The translations under genes were made by a program, and so were the position numbers. Source: Candidatus Mycobacterium methanotrophicum (lineage in GTDB: Bacteria > Actinomycetota > Actinomycetes > Mycobacteriales > Mycobacteriaceae). Taken from it: a stretch of DNA of 64,000 nt. The stretch spans positions 496,001 to 560,000 of the forward strand of contig NZ_CP097320.1 of the NCBI RefSeq assembly GCF_023515995.1, given 5' to 3'. The stretch's first letter is position 1. Each line of letters begins with the position of its first letter. Below the pieces are notes generated by a model. The model worked only from the letters and a program-made list of their open reading frames with translations, had not been told where the DNA came from and ran no database searches. This document shows, piece after piece, positions 23,471 through 32,430 of this stretch.

Positions 23471-24055
23471 TCACGTCACCAGCGGCCTCTGAGCGGCGAT
23501 GCTGAGGGCGTCGAAAGCGGCGTCGAGGCGACGCTGCCGGCGCCGGTTGGGTTCGTGGTTGGCTTCGGCGGCAACGAATCCGATCAGTTCTTCCAGATCG
23601 TCATCGCTGGCGTGCAGAGCGGCCCCGTTGGGGTGTGCACGCATGCTGAACACCAGCCGTTGGCAGTCGGGGTCCAGCAAGAGCAGCTCGCGCAGCGCCG
23701 CCGCGACCTCAGTGTCGAGGACGATCTCGCGGATCGCATCGACGGCGGTGAGCCGGCGGCGGCGAAGGTCGTAGGGCGAGTTTTCCCAGTTGCTGATGAC
23801 GCCCTCGTCGGGGCAGTTGCTGCACCACCACCGGATCGACGCCGGCGGGTCGTGGCGCACGAGGCTGATCCGGCCCGAGCAGGGTCGGCGCCCGGGTCGG
23901 CGCCGGCACGGCAGCGCGCTGGTCCACTGCTCATCGACACGCTGACCGGCGGTGGCCGCTCGCACGATGTCGGCGAAGTGCTGCGCGAGGCGACGCGCGG
24001 GAGCCGGCACGTCGTCGGACAGGTTTAGGAAATGGTTGAGGTCACTGACCAGCAT
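23471..24055 (-). CDS. Hypothetical protein with a cysteine-containing CGNR-like centre
   Basis: Protein of 194 residues. The middle contains CRRRPGRRPCSGRI and, 20 residues on, WWCSNCPDEGVISNWENSPYDLRRR, which together form four cysteines suitable for a zinc ribbon. The N-terminal part (SDLNHFLNLSDDVPAPARRLAQHFADIVRAA) is helical, the C-terminal part (AANHEPNRRRQRRLDAAFDAL) basic and helical. Function not known to me. It is followed closely by the DUF6880-like gene and both end in front of the Tn3 remnant region. Confidence 0.55.
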   Translation of the reverse strand: MLVSDLNHFLNLSDDVPAPARRLAQHFADIVRAATAGQRVDEQWTSALPCRRRPGRRPCSGRISLVRHDPPASIRWWCSNCPDEGVISNWENSPYDLRRRRLTAVDAIREIVLDTEVAAALRELLLLDPDCQRLVFSMRAHPNGAALHASDDDLEELIGFVAAEANHEPNRRRQRRLDAAFDALSIAAQRPLVT

Positions 24056-24120
24056 TTGCCCAGGACTGTACCGACCGGGCTGGCCCTTATGCGAGACCGC
24101 GACGTGCGTCCCGAATATGG

Positions 24121-24146
24121 TCGTATCCGGGACGACCCGGATACGA
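24121..24146. promoter_or_regulatory. Inverted repeat upstream of the resolvase, candidate res subsite
   Basis: TCGTATCCGGG, 4-base centre ACGA, CCCGGATACGA: 11-bp perfect arms located 90 bases before the resolvase start. A related motif (GGATACAGGGACGATCC) recurs at about 24217. Tn3-type resolvases bind such dyad subsites in the res region directly upstream of tnpR, so this is probably part of the resolution site. Confidence 0.5.
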
Positions 24147-24236
24147 TCCGTTTGCCCTGGTCACGGTGTCCCATAATCCGTCTCGGAGCCAGCTCCGGCG
24201 ATTGAGTTCCAGGACGGATACAGGGACGATCCAGGT

Positions 24237-24858
24237 ATGGGCGTCTCGCACACCAACACCGTCCGAATCGGCTACTGCCGGATCAGCACCACGAGCCAGG
24301 ATCATCAGCTGCAGCTCGACGCGCTCGCGGGCGCGGACTGCCGTGAGGTGATCGTGGAGACCGCGAGCACTCGGGGGGAGCGTCCGAAGCTGCGTGCCGG
24401 GGTGAAGACGCTGAAGGCGGGCGACACGCTGGTGATCTACAAGCCCGATCGAGTGGCCCGCTCGATGAAGGAGCACCTGGTCTTCCTCGAGGACGAGCTG
24501 CACGCGCGCGGGATCAACCCGCAGACCCTCACCGGCATTTGCGCGGGTCTGCACAGACCCGATGCGTCGAGCATCGCCGACAAGATGCTGTTCCTGGTCG
24601 CGGCGATGGCTGCGGAGATGGAACGTGACCTGGTCCGGGAGCGCACCCTGGACGGTTTGGCCGCAGCGCTGGCTCAGGGCCGAAAGGGCGGACGTCCTCC
24701 TGCGGTCGATGACGACACCCCTGGCGATCGCGATCGCCCGACGTGCCCGCGGCGAATCGGTCACCGCCATCGCCGAGCATCTGCGTGTCGGCCGGTCCAC
24801 GCTCTACCGGGCGCTGGAACCTCACGATGCGCAGGCTCCCGCACCGCCCGGCTCCTGA
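24237..24858 (+). pseudogene. tnpR: Tn3-type serine resolvase TnpR, one-base frameshift
   Basis: Serine recombinase that resolves transposition cointegrates. The catalytic domain is complete: VRIGYCRISTTSQDHQLQLD with the nucleophilic serine, then KAGDTLVIYKPDRVARSMKEHL and LVAAMAAEMERDLVRERT, and GRKGGRPPAVDDD. The frame then breaks at a run of four C near 24717; the next frame continues AIAIARRARGESVTAIAEHLRVGRSTLYRAL, the helix-turn-helix. One extra C in the run explains the shift exactly. The DNA-binding domain is therefore lost unless this is a sequence error. It is convergent with and overlaps the end of the transposase gene. Confidence 0.85.
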
Positions 24859-25979
24859 ACCTTCACCGGTTCTGGCGGGAGTCCGTCGTCGTCGTCTTCG
24901 TCGTCGGGTGCGCCGGGGTCACGCAGCGGCCTCCTGCCCGCTCCCAGTTCGGGCCGGTGGAACGAATACCGTCCATGGACGTTGAGGTGTTTGCTGATAA
25001 ACGGGCTCAACCGGGCGACGTCCTCGTCGCGTACCAGATAGCCCTGCGCGCGAAGCTGATTCAATGCGTCGTCTATGTAGACCGTGCTCCACAGCACCAG
25101 GCAGTTCAACACGATCCCGAGCGCCCCGAGCTGGTCCTCCATCCCCGCGTAATACCGTTGGAACACTTGGCTTTTGCGGCCGTGGAACACCTTCTCCGCC
25201 AGGGCGTGCCTTCCTTCCTGCAGGTTGCGGATCCCTTTGATGTCGCGACGCATGTCCTCATCGTCGATCACGGTCAGGATGTGGAGGCTTTTGAAGATCC
25301 GCCCGTAGGTGTTGATCGCTTCACCCAAAGCGGTGGGGTGCCCGTCGCGTTGCAGCATCCGCACCACGTCGTAGGCGGTGACCGCGCCGGTGTAGATCGA
25401 GGCGACCAGCCGCACGATGTCGGGCCACCATTTACGGACCTTCCCCAAATCCAGCTTTCCCCGCGCCGCGTGGTTGAGCGCCCCGTAATCGGCGTCGGCG
25501 TCGGTGCGCCACAGCTTCTGGTCCGGCAGATCGGCCAGCGCGGGCCGGTATTCCTTGCCCAACAAATGCGTGAGACCGAACACCAGATCGCTGTAAGACC
25601 CGGTATCGGTCACGATCACATCGGCACGGCGGCCCTCACCGCTGCCGAAGATGACATCCAACGCGTGCAGGCAGTCCCGGTCGGTGCCCGACACGATCTT
25701 CGCGCCGATCCCGAAGGCCTGATCGTTGATCATGTTCAGCCACGTTATTCCTCGTTTCGGTCCAAAATATTTTCTGTTCGGTCGGGCGTAGGCACTGGGT
25801 ACCGGCACGACGAACCGCATCCCGTCGATCGCGGCGACCATCCCGCCGCCCAGCGCCTGCGCGAACCCGATCCCGGCCTGACGGGCGACCAAGTGCGTGT
25901 TACCGGCTGCGTGGTGCTCCGCCCGCAAATAGGTGTGATCCACATACCCGATCCGGTGCCGCTCCAACGCCGTAACACC
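24822..25979 (-). pseudogene. tnpA: Tn3-family transposase TnpA, C-terminal 385 residues
   Basis: C-terminal part of a large (about 1000-residue) Tn3-type transposase. Recognisable segments include HTYLRAEHHAAGNTHLVARQAGIGF, VTDTGSYSDLVFGLTHLLGKEYRPALADLPDQKLW and the late KVFHGRKSQVFQRYYAGMEDQLGALGIVLNCLVLWSTVYIDDAL with the catalytic glutamate region. The N-terminal two thirds are missing: the coding sequence stops at 25979 where a serine hydrolase gene, also truncated, begins. The transposon thus cannot move by itself. Confidence 0.88.
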
Positions 25980-27624
25980 CTAAGGCTTGCGCTGCGGCCG
26001 TCGCCACGTCACCGCGCAGCTTCGAGATCGGTGGGCTGCCCTGCAGATGGATCGAGTTCGCGAGCAGGATCACGTAGGTATCTGAGCGTGGGTCCATCCA
26101 CATCGAGGTTCCGGTGAATCCGGTGGCGCCGAAGCTACCGATGGGAAAAATCAGGCCTCGAGGCTTGGAAAACTCGGTGTCGATATCCCAGCCAAAGCCG
26201 AACAGCTGCTGTCCCTCGATCGCCGGATAGTTCGGAGCGAGCAGCGGATCAGTTGTGTTGGGTGTCTTTGCGATGGCTTCGCGGGCGGCATCGTTGGCTG
26301 CTTCGACTTGCCCAGCCGCATGTCCGGGCTGCTCGGGAGTTGTCATCAACTCCAGAGTCGCTTGCTTGAGCGGAAACTTGCTCGGGCGTCCGGCAAGCCG
26401 ATCGAGCAGGGCTTGCGCACAGGTGCTGACGTCGCCCGCCGTCGAGAACACACCGGCATGCCCGGCCACTCCCCCCATGCGGCGCGCCGTCGGGTCATGC
26501 ACGGTGCCTCGAAGTAGGTATCCGAAATCGGGATTCTTGCTCGGATCGGCGTTGCTTTGGTCGTCGATTGCGGTTGGGGCGATGCGCGGCAACAGACTGG
26601 TGCTCCAGGTGTCTGCAGGACAGGCGACCAGCTCGCTTGGCTGCGGGGCCCAGGCGATCGCAGCTCCTCTGATCGTGTGTGGGCCACATGCTTTGACCGG
26701 CGGAAGGTAGCGGGTTTCCGTCATGCCAAGCGGTGCAAAGACATTCTGCAGAACGTAAACGTCTTCAGGCTCGCCGGTCAGTTTCTCGATCAGTGCGCCA
26801 AGCAAGATGTAGTTGATGTCGGAGTAGCGGAAAACCTCACCGGGAGCTGACTGCAGCGGCGTGGTAAGCGCGCGATGGATGCCTTCTGCTTTATCGGGCG
26901 GGCCTAATCCCCAAGGATCGCGCAGGTTTACGTCTATCCCTTCGCCGGAGGTCTGGGTCAGCAACATGCGAAGCGTGACTTGTGTCCGCCGTGGATCATT
27001 GGCCGGGTTGAAGTCAGGCAAATACGTCTGCACGGGATCGTCGAATTGGACTTTGCCTTGTTCATAGAGCTGCATGATGGCAGTCGCGGTTGCGAGGCAC
27101 TTTGTCAACGACGCGATGTCGAAGATCGTGTCTTCGGTCATCGGCTCCGCAGGGGCGGGCGATCCGTCGAGTCCCGGCTCGCCGGCAAGCTTGCGCGAGC
27201 CGTAAGCCCGGTGAAACACGATCCTGCCACCATGCCCGATCACCACCACGCCGCCCGGCAGCCGCTGTTGGGCGATCGCATCGTTCATCAGCTTTGACAC
27301 CGTCGCGAATTCGGTTGTAGGAGCCGGGCCGGGCTGCCTGCCACTTGCTGCTGTGTGTGCTGCGTATCTGGCCGAGGCCGCCGCAACGAGTATCAGGACG
27401 GCGCTTCCAATGGTAAGGGCCGTTCGCGCGCATGCCTTGCTGGCCAGGCCTTCTAGACCGGTCCGGGATGGATGGGAGCCGTTGTGCGTGATTACCAGCT
27501 TATTGTGCAGATCGGTGGCGTCGCCGGATTCGACCGCCTCGTCCTCGATCTCCTCGATGACGGGGCGCCCACCCTCACGACGGCCCAGCAGGCTGAGCAC
27601 CGCATCGGCAAACGGGAGCTGCAC
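25980..27624 (-). CDS. Membrane-anchored serine hydrolase (beta-lactamase/PBP4 type), truncated at its C-terminus
   Basis: Predicted penicillin-binding-like hydrolase with a membrane anchor (ALTIGSAVLILVAAASA near residue 75) and the class C fold: S-x-x-K as ASLTK near residue 180, Y-x-N as YSDINY near residue 275, and a late GFGWDIDTE and GATGFTGTS region, the third active-site strand. It is about 547 residues long up to the junction. Proteins of this size often carry a further C-terminal NamZ-type (DUF1343) domain in relatives; here the gene ends against the Tn3 remnant, and the reading frame runs on meaninglessly to 25900. The ATG at 27624 gives a charged cytoplasmic tail and is plausible. 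Confidence 0.75.
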
Positions 27625-27756
27625 GTGGATCAGTCTCGTCGCAACCGCGACGGCGTGTCACGCGAGGGTGCGCGTCGGAGTAGCGGTTTCCACGGACTCG
27701 GCGCCGCCGAGGCGCGCGCAGTCCACCAGGCAAGATCGACCGCTACTGAGTCGGCA

Positions 27757-28155
27757 TCAGGACGACCAGATCCGAAGCGGCGTGCAGGTGGCGAGGCGGT
27801 CAAAGTCTTGGTCCGCGTGAAGCAATGGGGCGCCGGTATGTACGCAAGGGGCGGCGATCAAACAGTCAAGCGTCTTCCGGATGGTCACGCCAGCACGTCG
27901 CGCCATGCGGTACAGCTTGGCCGCGAGGACGAAATCATCAAGACCCTCCAGACGAAGGATCGGGAAGGCGCGCAGATGCCGTTCGACGAGCGCCGCCTCG
28001 CGATCTGAACGCAGCCCCTGCAGAACCTCGGTCAGGATGACGTCGGTGAGCGCGATGGGTTCCCCCGACTCGAGCAGCTGTACGCAACGCTGCGCCTGCG
28101 GGGTTGGGTTGTCGTTCAAGACGTCGATCCAGACGCTGGTGTCGACGACGATCAC
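27757..28155 (-). CDS. vapC: VapC-type PIN ribonuclease toxin
   Basis: PIN-domain toxin of 132 residues. The acidic residues are in place: VVDTSVWIDVL (first Asp), LTDVILTEVLQGL (Glu), KTLDCLIAA (Asp) and ADQDFDRLA (last Asp). VapC proteins cleave specific tRNAs or rRNA. It overlaps the upstream antitoxin by 4 bases. The module looks complete and lies between two serine hydrolase genes. Confidence 0.93.
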   Translation of the reverse strand: MIVVDTSVWIDVLNDNPTPQAQRCVQLLESGEPIALTDVILTEVLQGLRSDREAALVERHLRAFPILRLEGLDDFVLAAKLYRMARRAGVTIRKTLDCLIAAPCVHTGAPLLHADQDFDRLATCTPLRIWSS

Positions 28156-28349
28156 GACCGGCCGCGACGGCTCTCGGCCAGCTCACCGTCCCAGTGCACC
28201 TTTCCGCGCAGTTCGAGGACGCCGATCTGACGATGCCGCGCTACGAGTTCTCGAAGCGCCAGGTTCACGGTGTCGCGCTTCGTTCGGGTGCCGAGCAGGC
28301 GCTGGGCTTCACGCAAGACATCGTCATCAATGTCGATGTTCGTCCGCAT
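28152..28349 (-). CDS. vapB: VapB-type antitoxin
   Basis: Antitoxin of 65 residues: MRTNIDIDDDVLREAQRL, then TKRDTVNLALRELVARHR form a ribbon-helix-helix, followed by GVLELRGKVHWDGELAESR, the toxin-binding tail that inserts near the PIN active site. I chose the ATG at 28349; one two codons upstream is possible. A near-perfect palindrome lies just upstream (28362-28377). Confidence 0.9.
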   Translation of the reverse strand: MRTNIDIDDDVLREAQRLLGTRTKRDTVNLALRELVARHRQIGVLELRGKVHWDGELAESRRGRS

Positions 28350-28361
28350 ACACATAAACTT

Positions 28362-28377
28362 ACACCATCGATTGTGT
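28362..28377. promoter_or_regulatory. Palindrome upstream of vapB
   Basis: ACACCATCGATTGTGT is its own reverse complement except for one base pair and lies 12 bases before the vapB start. Likely autoregulatory operator of the VapBC complex. Confidence 0.5.
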
Positions 28378-28443
28378 GACAACCGGTTAAAACCAGCAAG
28401 TATGACTTATATGTAGTATAATGGCCGGACGTCCGAAGTCCCG

Positions 28444-28635
28444 GTGCGCGAGTTGAACCAAAATACCGCTGGCGTGCTCGCCCGAGTCAAACGTGGCGAG
28501 CAGACCGACGCGATCCATTTTGCGACCCGGGGCGCAGTGTTCGGCACCCAGTTGACCGCGTTCGTCTGCTATGACGAACGCCTCCTCGCCGCTGCAGCGG
28601 CCGTCGGCCTGCCGACCGCTGCTCCGGGCCGCTGA
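28444..28635 (+). pseudogene. Fused remnant: antitoxin N-terminus joined to PIN toxin C-terminus
   Basis: A 63-codon frame starting at GTG. The first 19 residues (VRELNQNTAGVLARVKRGE) are the typical beginning of a Phd/YefM-like VapB. Directly after come TDAIHFATRGAVFGTQLTAFVCYDERLLAAAAAVGLP, the end of a VapC PIN domain with its last aspartate (CYDERL). The rest of the antitoxin and the first 80 or so residues of the toxin are missing, so one deletion at about position 28502 collapsed a whole module into a short open frame. A perfect TATAAT hexamer lies at 28417, 22 bases before the start, and may be the original promoter. Confidence 0.75.
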
Positions 28636-28644
28636 GAGTCACAG

Positions 28645-29628
28645 ATGGTGAAATCGAAAGTCGACGCGTTGATGCGCAACTACGCAGGCGACGTGCCGGG
28701 CGGGGCCGTACTCGTGCTGCGCGACGGTCAGCCGATCGTGCGGGCAGGCTACGGCCTCGCGGACCTGGAAACGGGCACACCCGCCACGCCTGAGACGAAC
28801 TACCGGCTCGCATCGGTGACGAAACAGTTCACTGCCGCGAGCGTCCTGCTGCTGGCCGAGGACGGCCGCCTCAAACTCGATGACCGCGTGCGCACGTGGC
28901 TGCCGTCGCTGCCGAATGCCGCCCAGACGGTGACGATTCGCCACCTGCTCACGCACACGTCCGGGCTCATCGACTACGAGGACGTGATCCGCGAAGCCTT
29001 CCCTGTGCAGTTGCACGACGCGGATGTGCTGCGGCTGCTGGAAACCCAGCATCGCAGCTACTTCCACCCTGGCACCGACTATCGGTACAGCAACAGCGCC
29101 TACGGGTTGCTGGCATTGATCGTGCAACGGGCATCGGGGAAGACCTTCGCGACGTTCCTGCGTGAACGCATCTTCCAACCGCTCGCCATGAAAAACACCG
29201 TGGCGTACGAGGACGGTATCTCGACGGTGAACAACCGGGCGTTCGGCTACACGCAAGAGGCGGGCCGGTGGAGACGCACCGACCAGGACCAGACCAGTGC
29301 GGTGCTCGGCGACGGCGGAATCTATTCGTCCATCGACGATCTCGCGAAATGGGATGCCGCGTTGTACGACGGGCGGCTGCTGCGGCCGGGCTCGTTGCGG
29401 GCAGCGTTCACGCCCGCGACGCACACCGACGACCCCGACATCGGGTGCGGCTACGGCTGGCGCATCACCGGCGAGACGCTGTGGCACTCCGGCGAATCGG
29501 TGGGTTTCCGCAACGTGATCGTGCGCTACCCGAAGCGCCGGCTGACAGTGATCGTGCTGACCAACCGCAACGAACCCGAGCCGTACCCGCTCGCGCTGGA
29601 AATCGCCGAGACGGTTATCGGCTCTTGA
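28645..29628 (+). CDS. Serine hydrolase of the beta-lactamase (class C) family
   Basis: Protein of 327 residues with all three active-site elements: S-x-x-K as ASVTK near residue 53, Y-x-N as YRYSNSAYG near residue 145, and an H-S-G motif (WHSGES) near residue 285. Conserved LLTHTSGL and GKTFATFLRERIFQPLAM are also typical. No signal peptide is apparent, which is unusual for a wall-acting enzyme. It is convergent with, and overlaps by 14 bases, the kinase-MurQ fusion gene, so the two belong to one locus. Possible roles are hydrolysis of peptide or ester bonds in cell-wall material. Confidence 0.85.
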   Translation: MVKSKVDALMRNYAGDVPGGAVLVLRDGQPIVRAGYGLADLETGTPATPETNYRLASVTKQFTAASVLLLAEDGRLKLDDRVRTWLPSLPNAAQTVTIRHLLTHTSGLIDYEDVIREAFPVQLHDADVLRLLETQHRSYFHPGTDYRYSNSAYGLLALIVQRASGKTFATFLRERIFQPLAMKNTVAYEDGISTVNNRAFGYTQEAGRWRRTDQDQTSAVLGDGGIYSSIDDLAKWDAALYDGRLLRPGSLRAAFTPATHTDDPDIGCGYGWRITGETLWHSGESVGFRNVIVRYPKRRLTVIVLTNRNEPEPYPLALEIAETVIGS

Positions 29629-31336
29629 GCGCGTCGCGCACGCGTCCGCGCGCCCGGTCGAGCCGGACAGCGGCCTCGGCCGCGTCGATACCCGCGAGCA
29701 GCGCGACGATCGCGGTCTTGGCGTGACCGCCCGCCGAGGCGAGCGCCTCGGCAGCGGCCTCCTCGTCGACGCCGGCTGCGTCGCGGACGATGCGCACCGC
29801 GCGGCGGCGCAGCTTCGCGCTGGTTGGGCGCACGTCGACCATCCGCGGCCCGTAGGCCTTGCCGAGCGCGATCATCGCGCTCGTCGAGAGCGCGTTGAGC
29901 ACGACCTTCTGGGCCGTGCCCGCAGTCAGCCGCGTGGAGCCGGCGAGAATCTCTGGGCCGGTGAGCAATTCGATCACGACGTCTGCCGTCGCCTCGCTGC
30001 CTGGGTTGTGGACGATCGCGACGGTCAGGGCGCCCACCGCGCGCGCGTGCTCAAGCGCTCCGAGCACGTACGGGGTGCGGCCCGACGCCGTGATCCCGAC
30101 GAGCGCGTCGGCGGCGGTCAGGTCGGCGAGGTCGGCGGGGTCGAACACGTCCTCCGCGCCCTCGATCGCCTCGGTGAGCGCAGCCGGCCCGCCGGCGATC
30201 ACGCCGCGCACGAGGTCGGTGCCGAACGTGGGCCCGCACTCGGCCGCGTCGAGCACGCCGAGCCGCCCGGGCGTTCCGGCGCCGGCGTAGATCAGCCGGC
30301 CGCCACGCTCCAGACGCGCGGCGATCGCCTCAGCCGCCGCCGCGATCCGCGGGACCGCCGCCGCCACCGCGCCGTGCGCCTCGCCCTCGGCTTTGACCAG
30401 TAAGGCGACGATTTCGCCGATGGGCCACCTGTCGAGATCGTCGAGACCGGGCCTTGCGGCCTCGGTGGCGAGCGTGTCGAGTGCTTGTGGGGCAACGGCT
30501 TTGGGGGCTGCCTGCACGCGGATCACGTGCGGCTCGTGGATGGGCCCCAGCCGCAACGCGCCGTCGAGCGCGTCGCCGGCGGCGGCGACGAGGTCGAGTT
30601 GGCCGCGCAGCGCGTCGACCCCTTCCAAGATCGCCGCCAATCCGCCGACCATCGCCACCGGGCCCTCCCCGGCCGCGCGGGCCGTCGCGGCGAGCGCGTC
30701 GACGGCGGCGTTGACGATCGCCAACGCCGCGGCGTCATCCTTCGCGGCGAGGACATCGGGGGCGAAGGATGCGAGCGCGGCGGAGGTGCTGAGTTGCGCG
30801 GGCCAGGTCTTGGGCGCGCCGAAGCGGGCGCGGGCGGCATCGAGCAGTGTGGTGGACGGTCCGCGGCGGTCGTGGGCGCGCAGCGCCGCGCGCAGCCCGG
30901 CCGCACCGATCCACGCGCCGCCGCCCTCGTCGCCCAGCCACGGGCCCCAGCCGTCGACGGTCCGAAGCGCGCCGTCCGCGCCGATCGCTAGCGCCACGAC
31001 GCCGGTGCCCGCGATCAGCACGATGCCGGGCTTGCCGTTCAGCGCACCCGCGTGCGCGATCACGGCGTCGCTGGTCACCGCGACGCGTTGTGCCCCGAGC
31101 GAGGCCAGCAGCGCCTCGCCCAGGGCGCGCGCCGCGTCCGGCGTTGCCAGCGCCCCGGCGGCGCCCACGATTACCTCGTCGACCGGTCCGAGTTCGCGTG
31201 CGACGCGAAGGATCGCCTGTTCGGCGGCCCGGATGCCGCCAGGCGCGGCGAGGCCCGGCGCGCCCGCCGCTTCGGCCCTGCGGCCAGCTGCTGCGGCCCG
31301 GCAGGACGTCTTGCCGAGATCGACGGCCAGAATCAC
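29615..31336 (-). CDS. Amino-sugar kinase fused to N-acetylmuramic acid 6-phosphate etherase (MurQ)
   Basis: 573-residue fusion. Residues 1-265 form an ASKHA kinase of the BadF/NagK-MurK type: ILAVDLGKTSCRAA (phosphate 1), VIVGAAGAL, VLIAGTGVVALAI and GWGPWLGDEGGGAWIG. Residues 290-573 are MurQ: ARPGLDDLDRWPIGEIVALL, GGRLIYAGAGTPGRLGVLDAAECGPTFG, ITASGRTPYVLGALEHA (SIS domain serines) and LTAGTAQKVVLNALSTSAM. The kinase would phosphorylate MurNAc and the etherase would remove lactate to give GlcNAc 6-phosphate, so both steps of MurNAc salvage sit in one chain. Alanine content and GC are higher than in neighbouring genes, suggesting acquisition from another actinobacterium. Confidence 0.88.
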   Translation of the reverse strand: MILAVDLGKTSCRAAAAGRRAEAAGAPGLAAPGGIRAAEQAILRVARELGPVDEVIVGAAGALATPDAARALGEALLASLGAQRVAVTSDAVIAHAGALNGKPGIVLIAGTGVVALAIGADGALRTVDGWGPWLGDEGGGAWIGAAGLRAALRAHDRRGPSTTLLDAARARFGAPKTWPAQLSTSAALASFAPDVLAAKDDAAALAIVNAAVDALAATARAAGEGPVAMVGGLAAILEGVDALRGQLDLVAAAGDALDGALRLGPIHEPHVIRVQAAPKAVAPQALDTLATEAARPGLDDLDRWPIGEIVALLVKAEGEAHGAVAAAVPRIAAAAEAIAARLERGGRLIYAGAGTPGRLGVLDAAECGPTFGTDLVRGVIAGGPAALTEAIEGAEDVFDPADLADLTAADALVGITASGRTPYVLGALEHARAVGALTVAIVHNPGSEATADVVIELLTGPEILAGSTRLTAGTAQKVVLNALSTSAMIALGKAYGPRMVDVRPTSAKLRRRAVRIVRDAAGVDEEAAAEALASAGGHAKTAIVALLAGIDAAEAAVRLDRARGRVRDALKSR

Positions 31337-31621
31337 CGCACGGATCCTTCCATGAGAGGCGGCCAGTGGCGTGGCCTGCGGGCTAAGTCACATCCGCCAC
31401 ACGGGCCTCTCGGAGAGCACGCATGCTTTGCGCCCGCCTCGGCGCGACAATTTGCGGCCACGCGTCGGGGGATCTTCAGTTGTCGCTACGAGGCGGGCAT
31501 ATCGTCATATCCCTGACTTTCTGTTACGTAACGGATTCCCAGTTAAGCAAAGCCCGACTGATCCCCCCTGGGCCGGTTACCCGTACTTGCATTCCGGCGC
31601 CCGCAGCGCCAACTTGGCGCC
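31337..31621. other. Intergenic stretch with two palindromes
   Basis: No gene is supported here. It contains GTTACGTAAC at 31523-31532 and, directly before the VapB start, GCGCCAA-c-TTGGCGC at 31606-31620, which is well placed to be the autoregulatory operator of the VapB gene at 31622. Confidence 0.45.
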
Positions 31622-31960
31622 ATGCCTAGGGTTCAGATCAAAGACGTTCCCGAAGCCACCCACCGCGTCCTGCGGGAGCGAGCGGCGCGCGCGCATCAGT
31701 CCCTACAGGAATACCTTCGCAGCCCTCTGATCGCCGACGCAGCTCAACCCACTTTGGATGAGGTTTTCGACCGCATCGCCGCACACCGTGGTGGCCGTGT
31801 GTCTTTCAAAGCTGCCGTCGATCACTTTCGGGCAGAACGTGATCGACGTCGATGCGAGCGTATTGGCTGTAGCGCTGGGCGGCGACGGCACAGACGGCGA
31901 CCACGCGCGAGAACGGTTAGCCGGCGGCACGCTGGTCGCTCCAGAACTCGTCGACCTTGA
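31622..31960 (+). CDS. vapB: VapB (FitA-like) antitoxin with lost stop codon
   Basis: Starts MPRVQIKDVPEATHRVLRER, a ribbon-helix-helix of the FitA type, then SLQEYLRSPLIADAAQPTLDEVFDRI and a VSFKAAVDHFRAERDRR tail. In comparable modules the antitoxin ends after the AERDRR segment and overlaps the toxin start; here the stop is gone and the frame runs 35 codons into the toxin gene out of frame. The antitoxin part itself (about 77 residues) is probably still functional. Confidence 0.75.
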   Translation: MPRVQIKDVPEATHRVLRERAARAHQSLQEYLRSPLIADAAQPTLDEVFDRIAAHRGGRVSFKAAVDHFRAERDRRRCERIGCSAGRRRHRRRPRARTVSRRHAGRSRTRRP

Positions 31961-31995
31961 GGTGGTCTCGGTGTGGCGCCGCCTATATTGCGCTG
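31839..31995 (+). pseudogene. vapC: VapC toxin, N-terminal fragment
   Basis: From a GTG overlapping the antitoxin, VIDVDASVLAVALGGDGTDGDHARERLAGG and ELVDLEVVSVWRRL give the first half of a PIN domain with the first aspartate and the EVVSVWRR helix. After about 52 residues the homology stops and the frame continues in unrelated sequence. The second half with the other acidic residues is deleted, so the toxin is inactive. Confidence 0.75.
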
Positions 31996-32047
31996 GCGGA
32001 GGTTCTGGGTGTCCAACGTGCCCAACGCACGCCAGGCCGCGGTGTAG

Positions 32048-32422
32048 GCTACCGCGCAAGCGTGCGACGAGCTCGCAGCTGACGCGCCGTCCCTGGCCGT
32101 GCTGCTTGGGTCGCGAGCACACAGCGACCAGGCTGCCGAGGCGCTCGACGCAGTGCAGGAGATGCTCGACCCGCCCGCGCTGATTGGGTGCGTGGCCCAG
32201 ACGGTGGTGGCCGGTCGCCGCGAGATCGAGGACGAGCCCGCAGTTGCGGTGTGGCTGGCGTCCGGGCTGCCCGCCGAGGCATTCGGGCTGGACTTCGTCC
32301 GCACCAGCTCGGGTGGCCTGGCCGGTTTCTTCGCAGCCGGGGAGATAGGTCCGGTCGCCGGGCGAAACGCGTTGCATGCGTTTACCGCATCGATGGCGGT
32401 GTTTGTCGACGGCACAACATAA
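32048..32422 (+). pseudogene. FIST-domain sensor protein with large internal deletion
   Basis: The frame begins right after a TAG and lacks a start: [50 protein letters not shown] and GGRREIE-like [20 protein letters not shown] are the beginning of a FIST sensory domain. It then jumps to [31 protein letters not shown], which is the very end of the FIST_C domain. Some 200 residues in between are missing. It shows the same kind of collapse as the TA remnants around it. Confidence 0.65.
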
Positions 32423-32430
32423 CGAGTCAG

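Noticed and set aside
24237..24858. Programmed frameshifting in the resolvase
   Set aside because: Serine resolvases are not known to need frameshifting, and the site is a plain C run without a stimulatory structure that I can see; a simple insertion is the easier explanation.
31523..31532. GTTACGTAAC palindrome as operator of a local regulator
   Set aside because: It has no adjacent regulator gene and lies 90 bases before vapB and 190 bases from the kinase-MurQ start; a 10-bp palindrome can occur by chance.
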